From Azospirillum doebereinerae (lineage in GTDB: Bacteria > Pseudomonadota > Alphaproteobacteria > Azospirillales > Azospirillaceae), in the NCBI RefSeq assembly GCF_003989665.1, contig NZ_RZIJ01000026.1, positions 27,427 to 91,426 on the forward strand: a DNA stretch of 64,000 nt. The letters are read 5' to 3'. Each line of letters starts with the position of its first letter. Position 1 is the first letter of the stretch. The position numbers were made by a program, and so were the translations under genes. The notes below the pieces were generated by a model. It worked only from the letters and a program-made list of their open reading frames with translations. It was not told the origin of the DNA and ran no database searches. Below, one piece after another: positions 26,101-33,776 of this stretch.

Positions 26101-26664
26101 GCCTCGGTCCGGCTGCTCGACAACAAGCCCGAGCAGGCGCTCCAGGCGCTGGAGCTGTCCAACGTCGCCGGCATGCCGGCCGATCTGGTGGCCGAACGCC
26201 GGCTGATGCAGGCCAAGGCGTTGGCCGAGCTCAACAAGGGCGACGAGGCGCTCCGTATCCTGGCGGAGGACGACAGCACCAACGCCAACCTGCTGCGGGT
26301 GGACATCGCGTGGCGCGGCCAGAAATGGGACGCCGCCGCGCTGGCGTTGAACAAGGTGGTCGGTCCGCCCCCGCCGGCCGGTCAGGCGCTGGACGCCGGG
26401 GTGTCGCAGCTGGTGCTGAACCGTGCCGTGGCGCTGGCGCTGGCCGGCGACGGCACGGGGCTGGGGCTGCTGCGCAAGGATTTCGAGGGCGCCATGAAGG
26501 GCGGTCCCAACGAGGACGCCTTCCGCGTGCTGACCCGCCCGGAACAGGCGCTGGGGCTGATCGACGTCAGCACGATCCGTTCGCGCGTGGCCGAGGTCGA
26601 CATGTTCCAGAAATTCCTCAAGAACTACCGGGGCAAGCAGACCCCGGCGAAACCGACGAGCTGA
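23110..26664 (+). CDS. Very large periplasmic TPR protein of the motility operon
   Basis: A 1184-residue protein with an N-terminal signal or anchor (RIRGLLAVAVLLAAPIASA), two AMIN-like beta modules (FGRMVFDWPAAVDFTARVEG and LSRVAFEWPAPVDYSVKRDG), two long Pro/Ala-rich linkers, and a C-terminal half of helical TPR-like repeats (AQLDLAHFYFANGFGQETLGM onward). GTG 23110 has AAGGAG nine bases upstream; the frame open before it lies inside the previous gene. AMIN-like modules suggest cell-wall or envelope binding. It is the last gene of cheZ-motB-like-motB-like and is followed by a strong terminator. Confidence 0.8.
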   Translation: MTGRSAYGRWRRIRGLLAVAVLLAAPIASAPFSSALAASVPIRAAAHKDFGRMVFDWPAAVDFTARVEGERLVVSFTQPIEASLDRTVAALSGYLSAGRVEADGKTVSFDLKRPVTLKSFRNGKSVAIDLSPASAEAAAKQAAATPPTPTPSAPTQAQLQDQLRGTPAPEKPAADKPVPSAGRVAVKAGDQPDLSRVAFEWPAPVDYSVKRDGAAVTVTFDKGGSADLTQAAKANLRNVRNIEQYRQPNGALAVTFAVPQDAEVKDSKAGKTVVLDVMNAGTRKAPDAPAGTVTTVRPDARPDAAPAPPAGPPTPAPAPATPVPPAAPPAPKDATVATAKSGSSAAAANAAAPPAETKPAATAEAKPQPPAGPKGPTLTFNAGGPASIAVYPRAGQLYVVFDRPMPIGAGKISGPGAELMGAIEPVPATGGSAFRTKTGPMVWPSVERQGTVWTITSSARPASMSGVNDLRIDAEPDFLLGARLLVRAPDAANVVQISDPDVGDRVQVVPLPGPGQGVAESHRYPDLEVMPSYQGVVIRPISDNVTVRPVKEGVELTTAGGLHMSPAGDAGNAGAVAPSLTPQPVPSQLAAAPQPATPTGGASSGMVPPQAPLQGRRLFNLPAWKHGDLDHYTESRQDLQLAVVNAPESERAKAQLDLAHFYFANGFGQETLGMLDVLQQNQPDLEGWPEFRALRGAARVLSGDLAGGEADLSIPSLANNPEAALWRAAIAADKRDWPAALAGFKAGSAILNSYPDPMIGKLGLRAAEAALETGDTVNAKRLLDRVLEHSGPDVEEQPDVQYLRGLYYARTGEPDRAREQLKASYESLDRLYRAKAGLALTNLELAEGKMSPTAAAEQLAGLTFTWRGDDLEMQIRSRMGEVLIAGGEYAKGFNAMKETAALVADTPRAEAITKDMSRIFADLYKDGAARLPTLDALQLYDQFRELTPVGEEGDEIIRQLAERLISIDLLNRAADLLQHQVEYRLSGQDKARMGTRLASVRLLDNKPEQALQALELSNVAGMPADLVAERRLMQAKALAELNKGDEALRILAEDDSTNANLLRVDIAWRGQKWDAAALALNKVVGPPPPAGQALDAGVSQLVLNRAVALALAGDGTGLGLLRKDFEGAMKGGPNEDAFRVLTRPEQALGLIDVSTIRSRVAEVDMFQKFLKNYRGKQTPAKPTS

Positions 26665-26686
26665 CGCAACGGAAAACAAGAACGTG

Positions 26687-26722
26687 AAAACCGGCGGTCA
26701 TGCGTCCATGACCGCCGGTTTT
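26687..26722. terminator. Bidirectional terminator between the TPR and fasciclin genes
   Basis: A perfect 16-base stem, AAAACCGGCGGTCATG (26687-26702) against 26707-26722, with a CGTC loop and A/T-rich ends on both sides. It serves the convergent genes on either side. Confidence 0.9.
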
Positions 26723-26738
26723 GTGTTCGCAGGACTCT

Positions 26739-27284
26739 TTACTTCGGCAGCAGGACCTTGTCGATCACGTGGACCACGCCGTTCGACTGGTCGACGTCGG
26801 CGATGGTGACGGTCGATTTGTTGCCGGCGGCGTCGGCGACCATGATCTTGCCACCCTGCTCCATGAAGGTCAGCTGTTCACCTTGCACGGTCTTCAGCAT
26901 CGCCTTGCCGTTGCCCTTCTTGATGTCGGCGGCGAGATCCTTGGCGTGCAGCGTGCCGGGAACGACATGGTAGGTCAGGACCTTGGTCAGCTGGCCCTTG
27001 TTTTCCGGCTTCAGCAGCGTGTCCACGGTGCCGGCGGGCAGGGCGTCGAAAGCCGTGTTGGTGGGGGCGAAGACGGTGAAGGGGCCCTTGCCGCTGAGGG
27101 TGTCGACCAGACCGGCGGCCTTGACGGCGGCGACCAGCGTGGTGTGGTCCTTGGACTGGGACGCGTTCTCGACGATGGTCTTGTTCGGGTACATCGGTGC
27201 GCCGCCGACAGTCTTCTCCATCGCGGCGAAAGCGGAGCCGGCAAAAAGGAGAGTGGCGACGGCCACGGTTGCGACCTTCTTCAT
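26739..27284 (-). CDS. Secreted fasciclin-domain protein
   Basis: A 181-residue protein with a signal peptide (MKKVATVAVATLLFAGSAFA, residues 1-20) and one FAS1 domain: VENASQSKDHTTLVAAVKAAGL, the central FTVFAPTNTAFDALP motif, LTYHVVPG, and the terminal GVVHVIDKVLLP. Such proteins are adhesion or surface proteins and are common in rhizobia and Azospirillum. ATG 27284 follows GAGGGAT. Monocistronic. Confidence 0.92.
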   Translation of the reverse strand: MKKVATVAVATLLFAGSAFAAMEKTVGGAPMYPNKTIVENASQSKDHTTLVAAVKAAGLVDTLSGKGPFTVFAPTNTAFDALPAGTVDTLLKPENKGQLTKVLTYHVVPGTLHAKDLAADIKKGNGKAMLKTVQGEQLTFMEQGGKIMVADAAGNKSTVTIADVDQSNGVVHVIDKVLLPK

Positions 27285-27433
27285 AGCGATCCCTCGTATG
27301 ATGGCTGATCTGCTCTTTGCAGACACAGCGTTGTTACGGAGGCATGCGCAATCCGGATCACGGAAAATCAGCGAGGCCGCATATTTTTTCTTGGCCGCGA
27401 GGGGGTACCCATTTCAGACAGGGACGCCCGCCC

Positions 27434-29332
27434 TCAAAGCTGGACCTGAGTCCCCAGCTCCACCACCCGGTTGGGTGGCAGCTTGAAGAAGTCGGTGGCG
27501 CTGACCGAGGTGCGCGACATGACGACGAACAGCTTCTCCCGCCACAGCGCCATCTGCGAGTTCATCTTCGGAATCAACGTCTCGCGCCCCAGGAAGAAGC
27601 TGGTCGCCATCACGTCGAACTCCAGCCCGAACGCCTTGCACAGGCGCAGCGCCTTGGGGATGTTCGGCTCCTGCGAGAAGCCGTAGCGCACGGTGATGCG
27701 GTAGAAGCCTTCGGCCAGCCCCTCCACCAGAACGCGGTCCTTGGCCGGTACGCGCGGCACGTCGTCCACCACGACGGTCACGAAGACCACACGCTCGTGC
27801 ATCACTTGGTTGTGCTTGAGGTTGTGCAGCAGGGCGATCGGCACGGTGTTGGAACTGGAGGTCATGAAGACCGCCGTCCCCTTCACCCGGTGGATGTCCG
27901 AGGATTTGGCCTGACGCTGGATGAAGGCGTCGAGCGGCAGCGATTCCTCGGCCAGCCGGACGCTGAGCACCGCGCGGCCCCGCCGCCACGTCGCCATCAG
28001 CCCGACCGTGACCGCCGCGATGACCAGCGGCACCCAGCCGCCATGCGGGATCTTCACCGCGTTGGCTGCGAAGAAAGACAGGTCGATGCTGAGGAACGCC
28101 CCGCCGACGGCGAGGCAGAGCGGCAGGCTCCAGTTCCAGCGGCGGTGCGCGACGACCAGGGCCAGGATGGTGGTGATGATCATGTCACCGGTCACGGCGA
28201 TGCCGTAGGCCGAGGCGAGCCGGCTCGACGATTGGAAGACCACGACCAGCCCGATGGTCGCGGCCAGCAGGCCCCAGTTGGCGCGCGGGATGTAGATCTG
28301 CCCCTCCTCCTCGTTGGAGGTGTGGCGGATGTCCAGGCGCGGGCAGAGGCCGAGCTGCACCGCCTGCCGGGTCAGCGAGAAGACCCCGGAGATCACCGCC
28401 TGGCTGGCGATGACCGCCGCCATGGTGGACAGCCCGATCATCGGGTAGAGCGCCCAGTCCGGCGCCAGCAGGTAGAAGGGGCTGCGCACCGCGTCGGGAT
28501 CGGACAGCAGCAGGGCGCATTGGCCCAGATAATTCAGCAGCAGCGCCGGCAGCACCAGGAGCAGCCACGCCAGCTTGATCGGCCGGCGGCCGAAATGGCC
28601 CATGTCGGCGTAGAGCGCCTCGCCGCCGGTGATCGCCAGCACGACGGCGCCCAGCACCAGGAAGCCGACCACGCCGTTGGCGGCGAAGAAATCGACCGCA
28701 TAGCCGGGATGGAAGGCCGCCAGAATGCCGGGCTCCCGCACCACCTCGACCAGCCCCAGCACGCCCAGCGTGGTGAACCACGCGATCATGATCGGGCCGA
28801 ACAGGGTGCCGACGCGCGCGGTGCCATGGCTCTGGATGGCGAACAGCGCGATCAGGATGCTGACCGTCACCGGCACGACCATTGATTTCAGCGCCGGTTC
28901 CGCGACCTCCAACCCCTCGACCGCCGACAGCACCGACATCGCCGGCGTGATCATGCCATCGCCGTAGAACAGCGAGGCGCCGAACAGCCCCAGCGCGGTC
29001 AGCAGCGTCAGCCGCCCCGACGAATCCGGCCGCCGGACCGAGGCCAGCGCCAGCAGCGACAGGATGCCGCCCTCGCCCTTGTTGTCGGCACGCATGACGA
29101 AGATCACGTATTTGACCGTCACCACGATCACCAGCGCCCAGAACACCAGCGACATGACGCCCATGACGTTGGCCGGGGTCAGGGGCAGCCCGTGTTCGCC
29201 GCCGAAGCATTCGCGCAGGGTGTAGAGCGGGCTGGTCCCGATGTCGCCGAACACGACGCCGATGGCGCCGAGCGTCAGCCCCGCGAGCTTGCCCGTGTCG
29301 GGCGCCGCGGTCTTCATGATCGTGTCTGACAT
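27434..29332 (-). CDS. kup: Low-affinity potassium transporter Kup
   Basis: A 632-residue KUP/HAK/KT family K+ uptake protein. The N-terminal motif GVVFGDIGTSPLYTLRECF, about twelve membrane segments (for example VVGFLVLGAVVLAITGGEALY) and the soluble C-terminal domain with TGTAVFM-like KGTAVFMTSSSNTVP are all present. ATG 29332 gives MSDTIMKTAA, a common start. It is transcribed alone away from fliP's downstream region. Confidence 0.95.
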   Translation of the reverse strand: MSDTIMKTAAPDTGKLAGLTLGAIGVVFGDIGTSPLYTLRECFGGEHGLPLTPANVMGVMSLVFWALVIVVTVKYVIFVMRADNKGEGGILSLLALASVRRPDSSGRLTLLTALGLFGASLFYGDGMITPAMSVLSAVEGLEVAEPALKSMVVPVTVSILIALFAIQSHGTARVGTLFGPIMIAWFTTLGVLGLVEVVREPGILAAFHPGYAVDFFAANGVVGFLVLGAVVLAITGGEALYADMGHFGRRPIKLAWLLLVLPALLLNYLGQCALLLSDPDAVRSPFYLLAPDWALYPMIGLSTMAAVIASQAVISGVFSLTRQAVQLGLCPRLDIRHTSNEEEGQIYIPRANWGLLAATIGLVVVFQSSSRLASAYGIAVTGDMIITTILALVVAHRRWNWSLPLCLAVGGAFLSIDLSFFAANAVKIPHGGWVPLVIAAVTVGLMATWRRGRAVLSVRLAEESLPLDAFIQRQAKSSDIHRVKGTAVFMTSSSNTVPIALLHNLKHNQVMHERVVFVTVVVDDVPRVPAKDRVLVEGLAEGFYRITVRYGFSQEPNIPKALRLCKAFGLEFDVMATSFFLGRETLIPKMNSQMALWREKLFVVMSRTSVSATDFFKLPPNRVVELGTQVQL

Positions 29333-29527
29333 GCGTGGAATTCGGTCCGAACAGGGTCCGTGCGTGGGACGAGGATGCCTCAAACAGGGGGACCGACGCC
29401 GTGAACGCTCAAGGCTGGCTTATCGGTTGCCGTCGCCTCCCTCATACGCGTTTCCGCGCCGCCGCGCCAGCGCCGCCTTGCGGTGCGGCATCGGGGGCGG
29501 CGGGCTGCGACGAAGTGCGCGGGCGGG

Positions 29528-30298
29528 CTACAGGGTGCCGAAGCTGCGGGCCAGCGACCCGGCGATCAGGTACCAGCCGTCGACCAGCACGAAGAAGATC
29601 AGCTTGAACGGAATCGCCACCATGGTCGGCGGCAGCATCATCATGCCCATCGACATCAGGATCGACGACACCACCATGTCGATGATCAGGAAGGGCAGGA
29701 ACAGCAGGAAGCCGATCTCGAAGCCGCGCTTGATCTCCGAGATCATGAAGGCGGGGACCAGCACGTGCAGGGGTGTGTCCGCCGCCTCCGGAACGTTCTG
29801 GAGCCGGGCCATGTCCATGAAGAGCCGCAGATCCTTCTCGCCGGTGTGGTTCAGCATGAACTCGCGCAAGGGGCCGACGGCGCGGCGGAACGCCTCGATC
29901 TCGTCGATCTCCTGGTTCATCAGCGGCTGGATGCCTTGGGTGTAGGAGCGCTCGAACACCGGGGCCATGACGAAGAAGGTCAGGAACATCGCCAGCGACA
30001 TCAGCACCGTGGTCGGCGGCACCTGCTGGACGCCCAGCGCGTTGCGCAGGAAGGACAGGACGATGACGATGCGGGTGAAGGCGGTCATCATGATCAGGAT
30101 CGACGGGGCCAGCGACAGCACCGTGATGACGCCGATCAACTGGACGATGCGGCCGGTCGCGGTGCCTCCGGCGTCGCCCAGGTCGAAGGTCATGCTCTGC
30201 GCCAGCGCCGGTCCGGCCGTCAGCCCGGCGGTGACGCCGACCAGCAGCGCCAGCGCCAGGGCGGCGGCGAGGCGCGCCCAGCGGCGGCGGGCGGTCAA
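29528..30298 (-). CDS. fliP: Flagellar export apparatus protein FliP
   Basis: A 256-residue core subunit of the flagellar type III export gate. It has a cleavable signal sequence (ARLAAALALALLVGVTA...ALAQS), then QLIGVITVLSLAPSIL, MMTAFTRIVIVLSFLRNALG and the conserved C-terminal FEIGFLLFLPFLIIDMVVSS. No ATG or GTG lies in a suitable place; a TTG at 30298 overlaps the fliO stop as TTGA, giving a typical length and coupling. Confidence 0.94.
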   Translation of the reverse strand: MTARRRWARLAAALALALLVGVTAGLTAGPALAQSMTFDLGDAGGTATGRIVQLIGVITVLSLAPSILIMMTAFTRIVIVLSFLRNALGVQQVPPTTVLMSLAMFLTFFVMAPVFERSYTQGIQPLMNQEIDEIEAFRRAVGPLREFMLNHTGEKDLRLFMDMARLQNVPEAADTPLHVLVPAFMISEIKRGFEIGFLLFLPFLIIDMVVSSILMSMGMMMLPPTMVAIPFKLIFFVLVDGWYLIAGSLARSFGTL

Positions 30299-30630
30299 GG
30301 CGCGATCCCCGTGGGGGCGGGGGCGTTGGGGGCCGGGGCGGCGGTCGCCGTCAGGGCGCTGCGGAAATCGCCGGAGGGCGTGGTGTCGACCACCAGATCG
30401 CCGGTGGCGCTCAGCAGGATCAGATGCTCGCGGTCGTCGCGGCGCACCAGCACCAGCCGGCGCTTGGCGTCGAGCGCCAGCACCTCGACCACGCCCAGCC
30501 GGCGGTGGCGCGATGCCCGGACCGACGCGCTGCCCAGCCCGATGCGCCGCATCAGCCACGCCACCGCGACGATCAGCGCGACGACGAACAGCAGCGCCAT
30601 GATGAACTTGATGTACTGGTCGAGATCCAT
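30295..30630 (-). CDS. fliO: Flagellar biosynthesis protein FliO
   Basis: A 111-residue single-pass membrane protein: membrane helix IKFIMALLFVVALIVAVAWLM (about residues 7-27), then a small basic domain containing RLGVVEVLALDAKRRLVLVRRDD, which is the FliO core, and a Pro/Ala-rich tail. FliO stabilises the FliPQR gate. Order fhlB-unknown-fliO-fliP; its stop overlaps the fliP TTG start. Confidence 0.9.
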   Translation of the reverse strand: MDLDQYIKFIMALLFVVALIVAVAWLMRRIGLGSASVRASRHRRLGVVEVLALDAKRRLVLVRRDDREHLILLSATGDLVVDTTPSGDFRSALTATAAPAPNAPAPTGIAP

Positions 30631-30633
30631 GGC

Positions 30634-31035
30634 TCAGGTCGGCTCGTCGTCGGGCAAGGCGGAATGGGCGGGCGGAAGCGGGGCCGGCGGCGGCGCGGCG
30701 GCAGGGCCGCGCCCGTAGGCGGCGGCGGCGCGGTGGCGGGCCGTGTGCGGGTCGTCGCGGCCCTCCAGGGCGGCGTCGCGCGCGGCGTGCTGGGTCTTCA
30801 GGGCGGCGGCCAGCGGGTCGAGCGCGGCCACCAGATCGCCGAGCGGGCCGAGCAGGGCTTGAGCCTCGGCGCGGGGCAGGGCCTCGGCCGCCGCGCAGAG
30901 GGTGGCGACCCGCTCCTCCAGCCCGGCGAGGTCGATGGTGGCGCCGGCCTCGGCCTGCCGGCGGGCCTCGTCCAGCGCCCCGGCCAGCAAGGCGATTCCG
31001 GCGGCGGAGGGTTCGGTCGCGGAGGGTTCGGTCAT
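30634..31035 (-). CDS. Flagellar-operon protein of unknown function
   Basis: A 133-residue acidic, alanine-rich helical protein (LDEARRQAEAGATIDLAGLEERVATL...) with a proline-rich C-terminus. The ATG overlaps the fhlB stop (ATGA), and fliO begins three bases after its stop, so it is embedded in the export operon. It resembles the helical form of flagellar chaperones of the FlgN/FliT kind, but no specific motif is visible. Confidence 0.6.
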   Translation of the reverse strand: MTEPSATEPSAAGIALLAGALDEARRQAEAGATIDLAGLEERVATLCAAAEALPRAEAQALLGPLGDLVAALDPLAAALKTQHAARDAALEGRDDPHTARHRAAAAYGRGPAAAPPPAPLPPAHSALPDDEPT

Positions 31036-31391
31036 GGCGCGTCCTCTCCGTCGCTGTCGTCGTCGGTCCGGGCGGGGGGGATCACGGTCCCGTTGGCGCG
31101 GTAGACATGGGCCAGGATCTCGGCGACGGCGGCGATGGCCTCGACCGGGATGTCGCTGTCCAGCTCGATGGCCGACAGCACCTCGACCAGATCGGCGTCC
31201 TCGCGCACCTTCACGCCGTTGGCGAAGGCCAGCTCCAGGATCTGCTCGGCTACCGTGCCCTTGCCGGTGGCGACGATGCGCGGCAGAGACTGGGTCCCCA
31301 GCTCGTATTTCAGCGCGACCGCCACCGGGCGGCGGGCGGCGGGCGGCTTGGGTGCCGGAACCGTATGCGGGGAGCGGGGAGGCGCGGACAC
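31032..31391 (-). CDS. fhlB: FlhB C-terminal-domain paralogue (FhlB type)
   Basis: A 119-residue cytoplasmic protein equivalent to the C-terminal domain of FlhB: VAVALKYELGTQSLPRIVATGKG, VAEQILELAFANGVKVREDADLVEVL and IPVEAIAAVAEILAHVYRANG. The FlhB self-cleavage motif NPTH is absent. FhlB proteins can replace part of FlhB_C function in export. The GTG at 31391 is the best start; the open frame upstream is not conserved. The full-length flhB is at 34.6 kb. Confidence 0.82.
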   Translation of the reverse strand: MSAPPRSPHTVPAPKPPAARRPVAVALKYELGTQSLPRIVATGKGTVAEQILELAFANGVKVREDADLVEVLSAIELDSDIPVEAIAAVAEILAHVYRANGTVIPPARTDDDSDGEDAP

Positions 31392-31483
31392 GCGGACACC
31401 TGCCGGATGGTCTGGACCGAGGGTCTGAACGATGCCGGCATCCTGGACCGGCAGGCTTAACGAAGCGTGAAAGCGGCTCGGGC

Positions 31484-31939
31484 TCAGTGGGCGGGACCCA
31501 TGGCGGCGGCGCCCTGGACCGTCACCTCCACCGTGACGGCGCCGGCCTTGTCGAAGGTCAGCGTCACCGGGAACCGGCTGCCCTCGGTCAGCGGCTGCTT
31601 CAGCCCCATCAGCATGACGTGCAGCCCGCCCGGCTTCAGCGTCACCGGCGCGCCGGGCGCCACGTCGATGGAGTCCACCGCGCGCATCTTCATCACGCCG
31701 TTGTCCATCAGATGGGTGTGCAACTCGGCCTTGTCGGCGACGGGGGTCTGGGCGGACACCAGCCGGTCGGGCTCGGCGCCGGTGTTGGTCACGGTCAGGA
31801 AGGCGGCGCCGGCCTTGGCGGTGGGCGCCCCGGCCCGCGCCCAGGCGGCGGTGACCGTCACCGGGCCGTCGGCCAGCGCCGGGCCGGACAGGGCGGCAAG
31901 GGCGAGAAGGGCGGCGCCGAAGCGGGCGAGCATCGTCAT
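31484..31939 (-). CDS. Periplasmic copper chaperone PCu(A)C
   Basis: A 151-residue exported protein with signal peptide (MTMLARFGAALLALAALSGPALA). The copper-binding pattern is complete: HTHLMDNGVMKM, then LKPGGLHVMLMGL. Such chaperones deliver Cu(I) to the cytochrome oxidase CuA site. ATG 31939 or 31933 are both possible. It sits between flagellar genes without an obvious functional link. Confidence 0.88.
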   Translation of the reverse strand: MTMLARFGAALLALAALSGPALADGPVTVTAAWARAGAPTAKAGAAFLTVTNTGAEPDRLVSAQTPVADKAELHTHLMDNGVMKMRAVDSIDVAPGAPVTLKPGGLHVMLMGLKQPLTEGSRFPVTLTFDKAGAVTVEVTVQGAAAMGPAH

Positions 31940-32156
31940 GACGGACCGGTCGCTGTTGGGAAACGGGAGGCGGCACCTTAGCACGGCTTCGCCACGGGTA
32001 AAGCGCCGGCCTGCCGCGCCGCGCCCCCCGATGCCGGACTCCCCATCCCCGGGGATTCACCTTTCATTAACGCAAAAAGGCGACCATGGTCGGGACGTGG
32101 TGCATCCGCCCAATCCCGGCGTGGGTGGGACGGCGTCGCGATCCGGAATTCGGGCC

Positions 32157-32561
32157 ATGGACCTCGGAAATCTCGGCCTCTTCAAGCTGATGTCGCGCAA
32201 GATGGACTGGCTGACCCAGCGTCAGGAAGCCCTGTCGCAGAACATCGCCAACGCCGACACGCCCGACTACAAGACCAAGGATCTGAAATCCTTCACCTTC
32301 CGGGACGCGCTGAGCGACAGCCGCCGCCTGACGCCGACCGCGACCAACGCGTCGCATCTGGCCGGCACGCGCGGGGCCGGCGGCATGGCGCAGGAGCAGA
32401 CGGTGCGCGACCCCTACGAGACGGCGCCCGACGGCAACAACGTCATCCTCGAAGACCAGATGATGAAAATGAGCCAGAACTCGATGGATTATCAGACGAT
32501 CACCAACCTGTACAAAAAACAGGTCAACATGATCAAGTCGGCGATCCGCACCGGCGGTTGA
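32157..32561 (+). CDS. flgB: Flagellar proximal rod protein FlgB
   Basis: A 134-residue rod protein. The rod motif LSQNIANADTPDYKTKDLKSF is present near residue 27 and the family C-terminal helix EDQMMKMSQNSMDYQTITNLYKKQ follows. The frame is open far upstream but only ATG 32157 has similarity. It begins the operon flgB-flgC-fliE-fliQ-fliR-flhB. Confidence 0.94.
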   Translation: MDLGNLGLFKLMSRKMDWLTQRQEALSQNIANADTPDYKTKDLKSFTFRDALSDSRRLTPTATNASHLAGTRGAGGMAQEQTVRDPYETAPDGNNVILEDQMMKMSQNSMDYQTITNLYKKQVNMIKSAIRTGG

Positions 32562-32610
32562 TCAGGGGCGGGTTTGTTTTTGGTTCGTTAGCGTTTAGGG
32601 AGGTGTCGGT

Positions 32611-33021
32611 ATGGATCTCTACCAGTCGATGGCGGTGTCCGCCTCGGGCATGAAGGCGCAGGGCACGCGCCTGAAGGTCATCTCGGAGAATCTGGCCAAC
32701 GCCAACACCACGGCGGAGACGCCGGGCGACCTGCCCTACCGCCGCAAGGTGGTGACCTTCCAGAACGCGATGGACCGCGTGATGGACGTGGAGCGGGTGC
32801 GGGTCGCAAAGGTCGATGTCGACAAGGGCGATTTCCAGCGTCGCTACGATCCGTCGCACCCCTCGGCCGACGCCGACGGCTACGTCCTGCTGCCCAACGT
32901 CAACTCGGTGGTCGAGGCGATGGACATGCGCGAGGCCCAGCGCAGCTACGAGGCCAATTTGTCCGCCATCGACACCGCGCGCCAGATGCTGACGCGCACC
33001 ATCGACATCCTGCGCGCCTGA
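32611..33021 (+). CDS. flgC: Flagellar proximal rod protein FlgC
   Basis: A 136-residue rod protein with the N-terminal SVSASGMKAQGTRLKVISENLANANTT pattern (here AVSASGMKAQ) and the C-terminal VNSVVEAMDMREAQRSYEAN helix. GGGAGG precedes the ATG. Length and position after flgB are standard. Confidence 0.96.
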   Translation: MDLYQSMAVSASGMKAQGTRLKVISENLANANTTAETPGDLPYRRKVVTFQNAMDRVMDVERVRVAKVDVDKGDFQRRYDPSHPSADADGYVLLPNVNSVVEAMDMREAQRSYEANLSAIDTARQMLTRTIDILRA

Positions 33022-33082
33022 TCCCGAGGCGCCCCGCCTTTAGACGCCCCGCCGCTCGAACGCCAGAAACGGAAACGCCGCC

Positions 33083-33385
33083 ATGATCAACCCCGTCAAC
33101 GCCGCCGCGGCCTACGCCTCGACCGCCGCCCGCGCGACCGGTCCGAAGGCCCTGGGGCCGACCGAGGGCGCGTCCTTCGGCGACGTTCTGGAGCAGGCGG
33201 CCAAGAGCGCCATCGGCACCATGCAGAAGAGCGAGACCATGTCGGCCCAGGCCGCCGTGGGCAAGGCCGACCTGAACGACGTGGTCCAGGCGGTCACCAA
33301 CGCCGAAGTCACCCTGCAGACCGTGACGGCGGTGCGCGACAAGGTGTTGTCGGCCTATCAGGAAATCCTGCGCATGCCGATGTGA
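33083..33385 (+). CDS. fliE: Flagellar hook-basal body protein FliE
   Basis: A 100-residue MS-ring/rod junction protein: FGDVLEQAAKSAIGTMQKSE, followed by the conserved DLNDVVQAVTNAEVTLQTVTAVRDKVLSAYQEILRMPM end. Size and neighbours fit FliE fully. Confidence 0.95.
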   Translation: MINPVNAAAAYASTAARATGPKALGPTEGASFGDVLEQAAKSAIGTMQKSETMSAQAAVGKADLNDVVQAVTNAEVTLQTVTAVRDKVLSAYQEILRMPM

Positions 33386-33428
33386 CGGCGGCGCCCGGTT
33401 TTCCGGTCGCCGATTCGGTCGCACCGCC

Positions 33429-33776
33429 ATGAACGAAACCGAAGTCATCGAACTCTGCAGGACCTCGATCGTCACCCTGGTGATCGTGGCCGGACCGATT
33501 CTGATCATTATGATGATCGTCGGCACCGTCATCTCGGTGTTCCAGGCGGTCACCCAGATCAGCGAGCAGACGCTCGCCATGGTGCCGAAGCTGCTGCTGG
33601 TCTTCGGCCTGTCGATCCTGCTGATGCCCTTCATGCTGGGCCAGCTGACCGAGTTCTTCCAGCACGAGATCGCCGACCGCATCATCGCCGTCGGGGTCGG
33701 CGCCACCCAGAACGGCGGGGCGCCCTTCACCCCCAGCACCGGGGTGACGCCGGGCGCCACGCCGACCGGCGGATGA
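33429..33776 (+). CDS. fliQ: Flagellar export apparatus protein FliQ
   Basis: A 115-residue inner-membrane protein with two membrane helices and the FliQ motif VGTVISVFQAVTQISEQTLAMVPKL. The family is usually about 88-90 residues; here the C-terminus carries some 25 extra residues rich in Gly, Thr and Pro. The stop overlaps the fliR start (ATGA). Confidence 0.94.
   Translation: MNETEVIELCRTSIVTLVIVAGPILIIMMIVGTVISVFQAVTQISEQTLAMVPKLLLVFGLSILLMPFMLGQLTEFFQHEIADRIIAVGVGATQNGGAPFTPSTGVTPGATPTGG

Noticed and set aside
22816..26679. Minus-strand open frame of 1287 codons opposite the TPR gene
   Set aside because: Shadow of the plus-strand gene. The plus-strand frame has signal, ribosome site and domain structure; this one has only repeats of Arg, Gly, His and Val.
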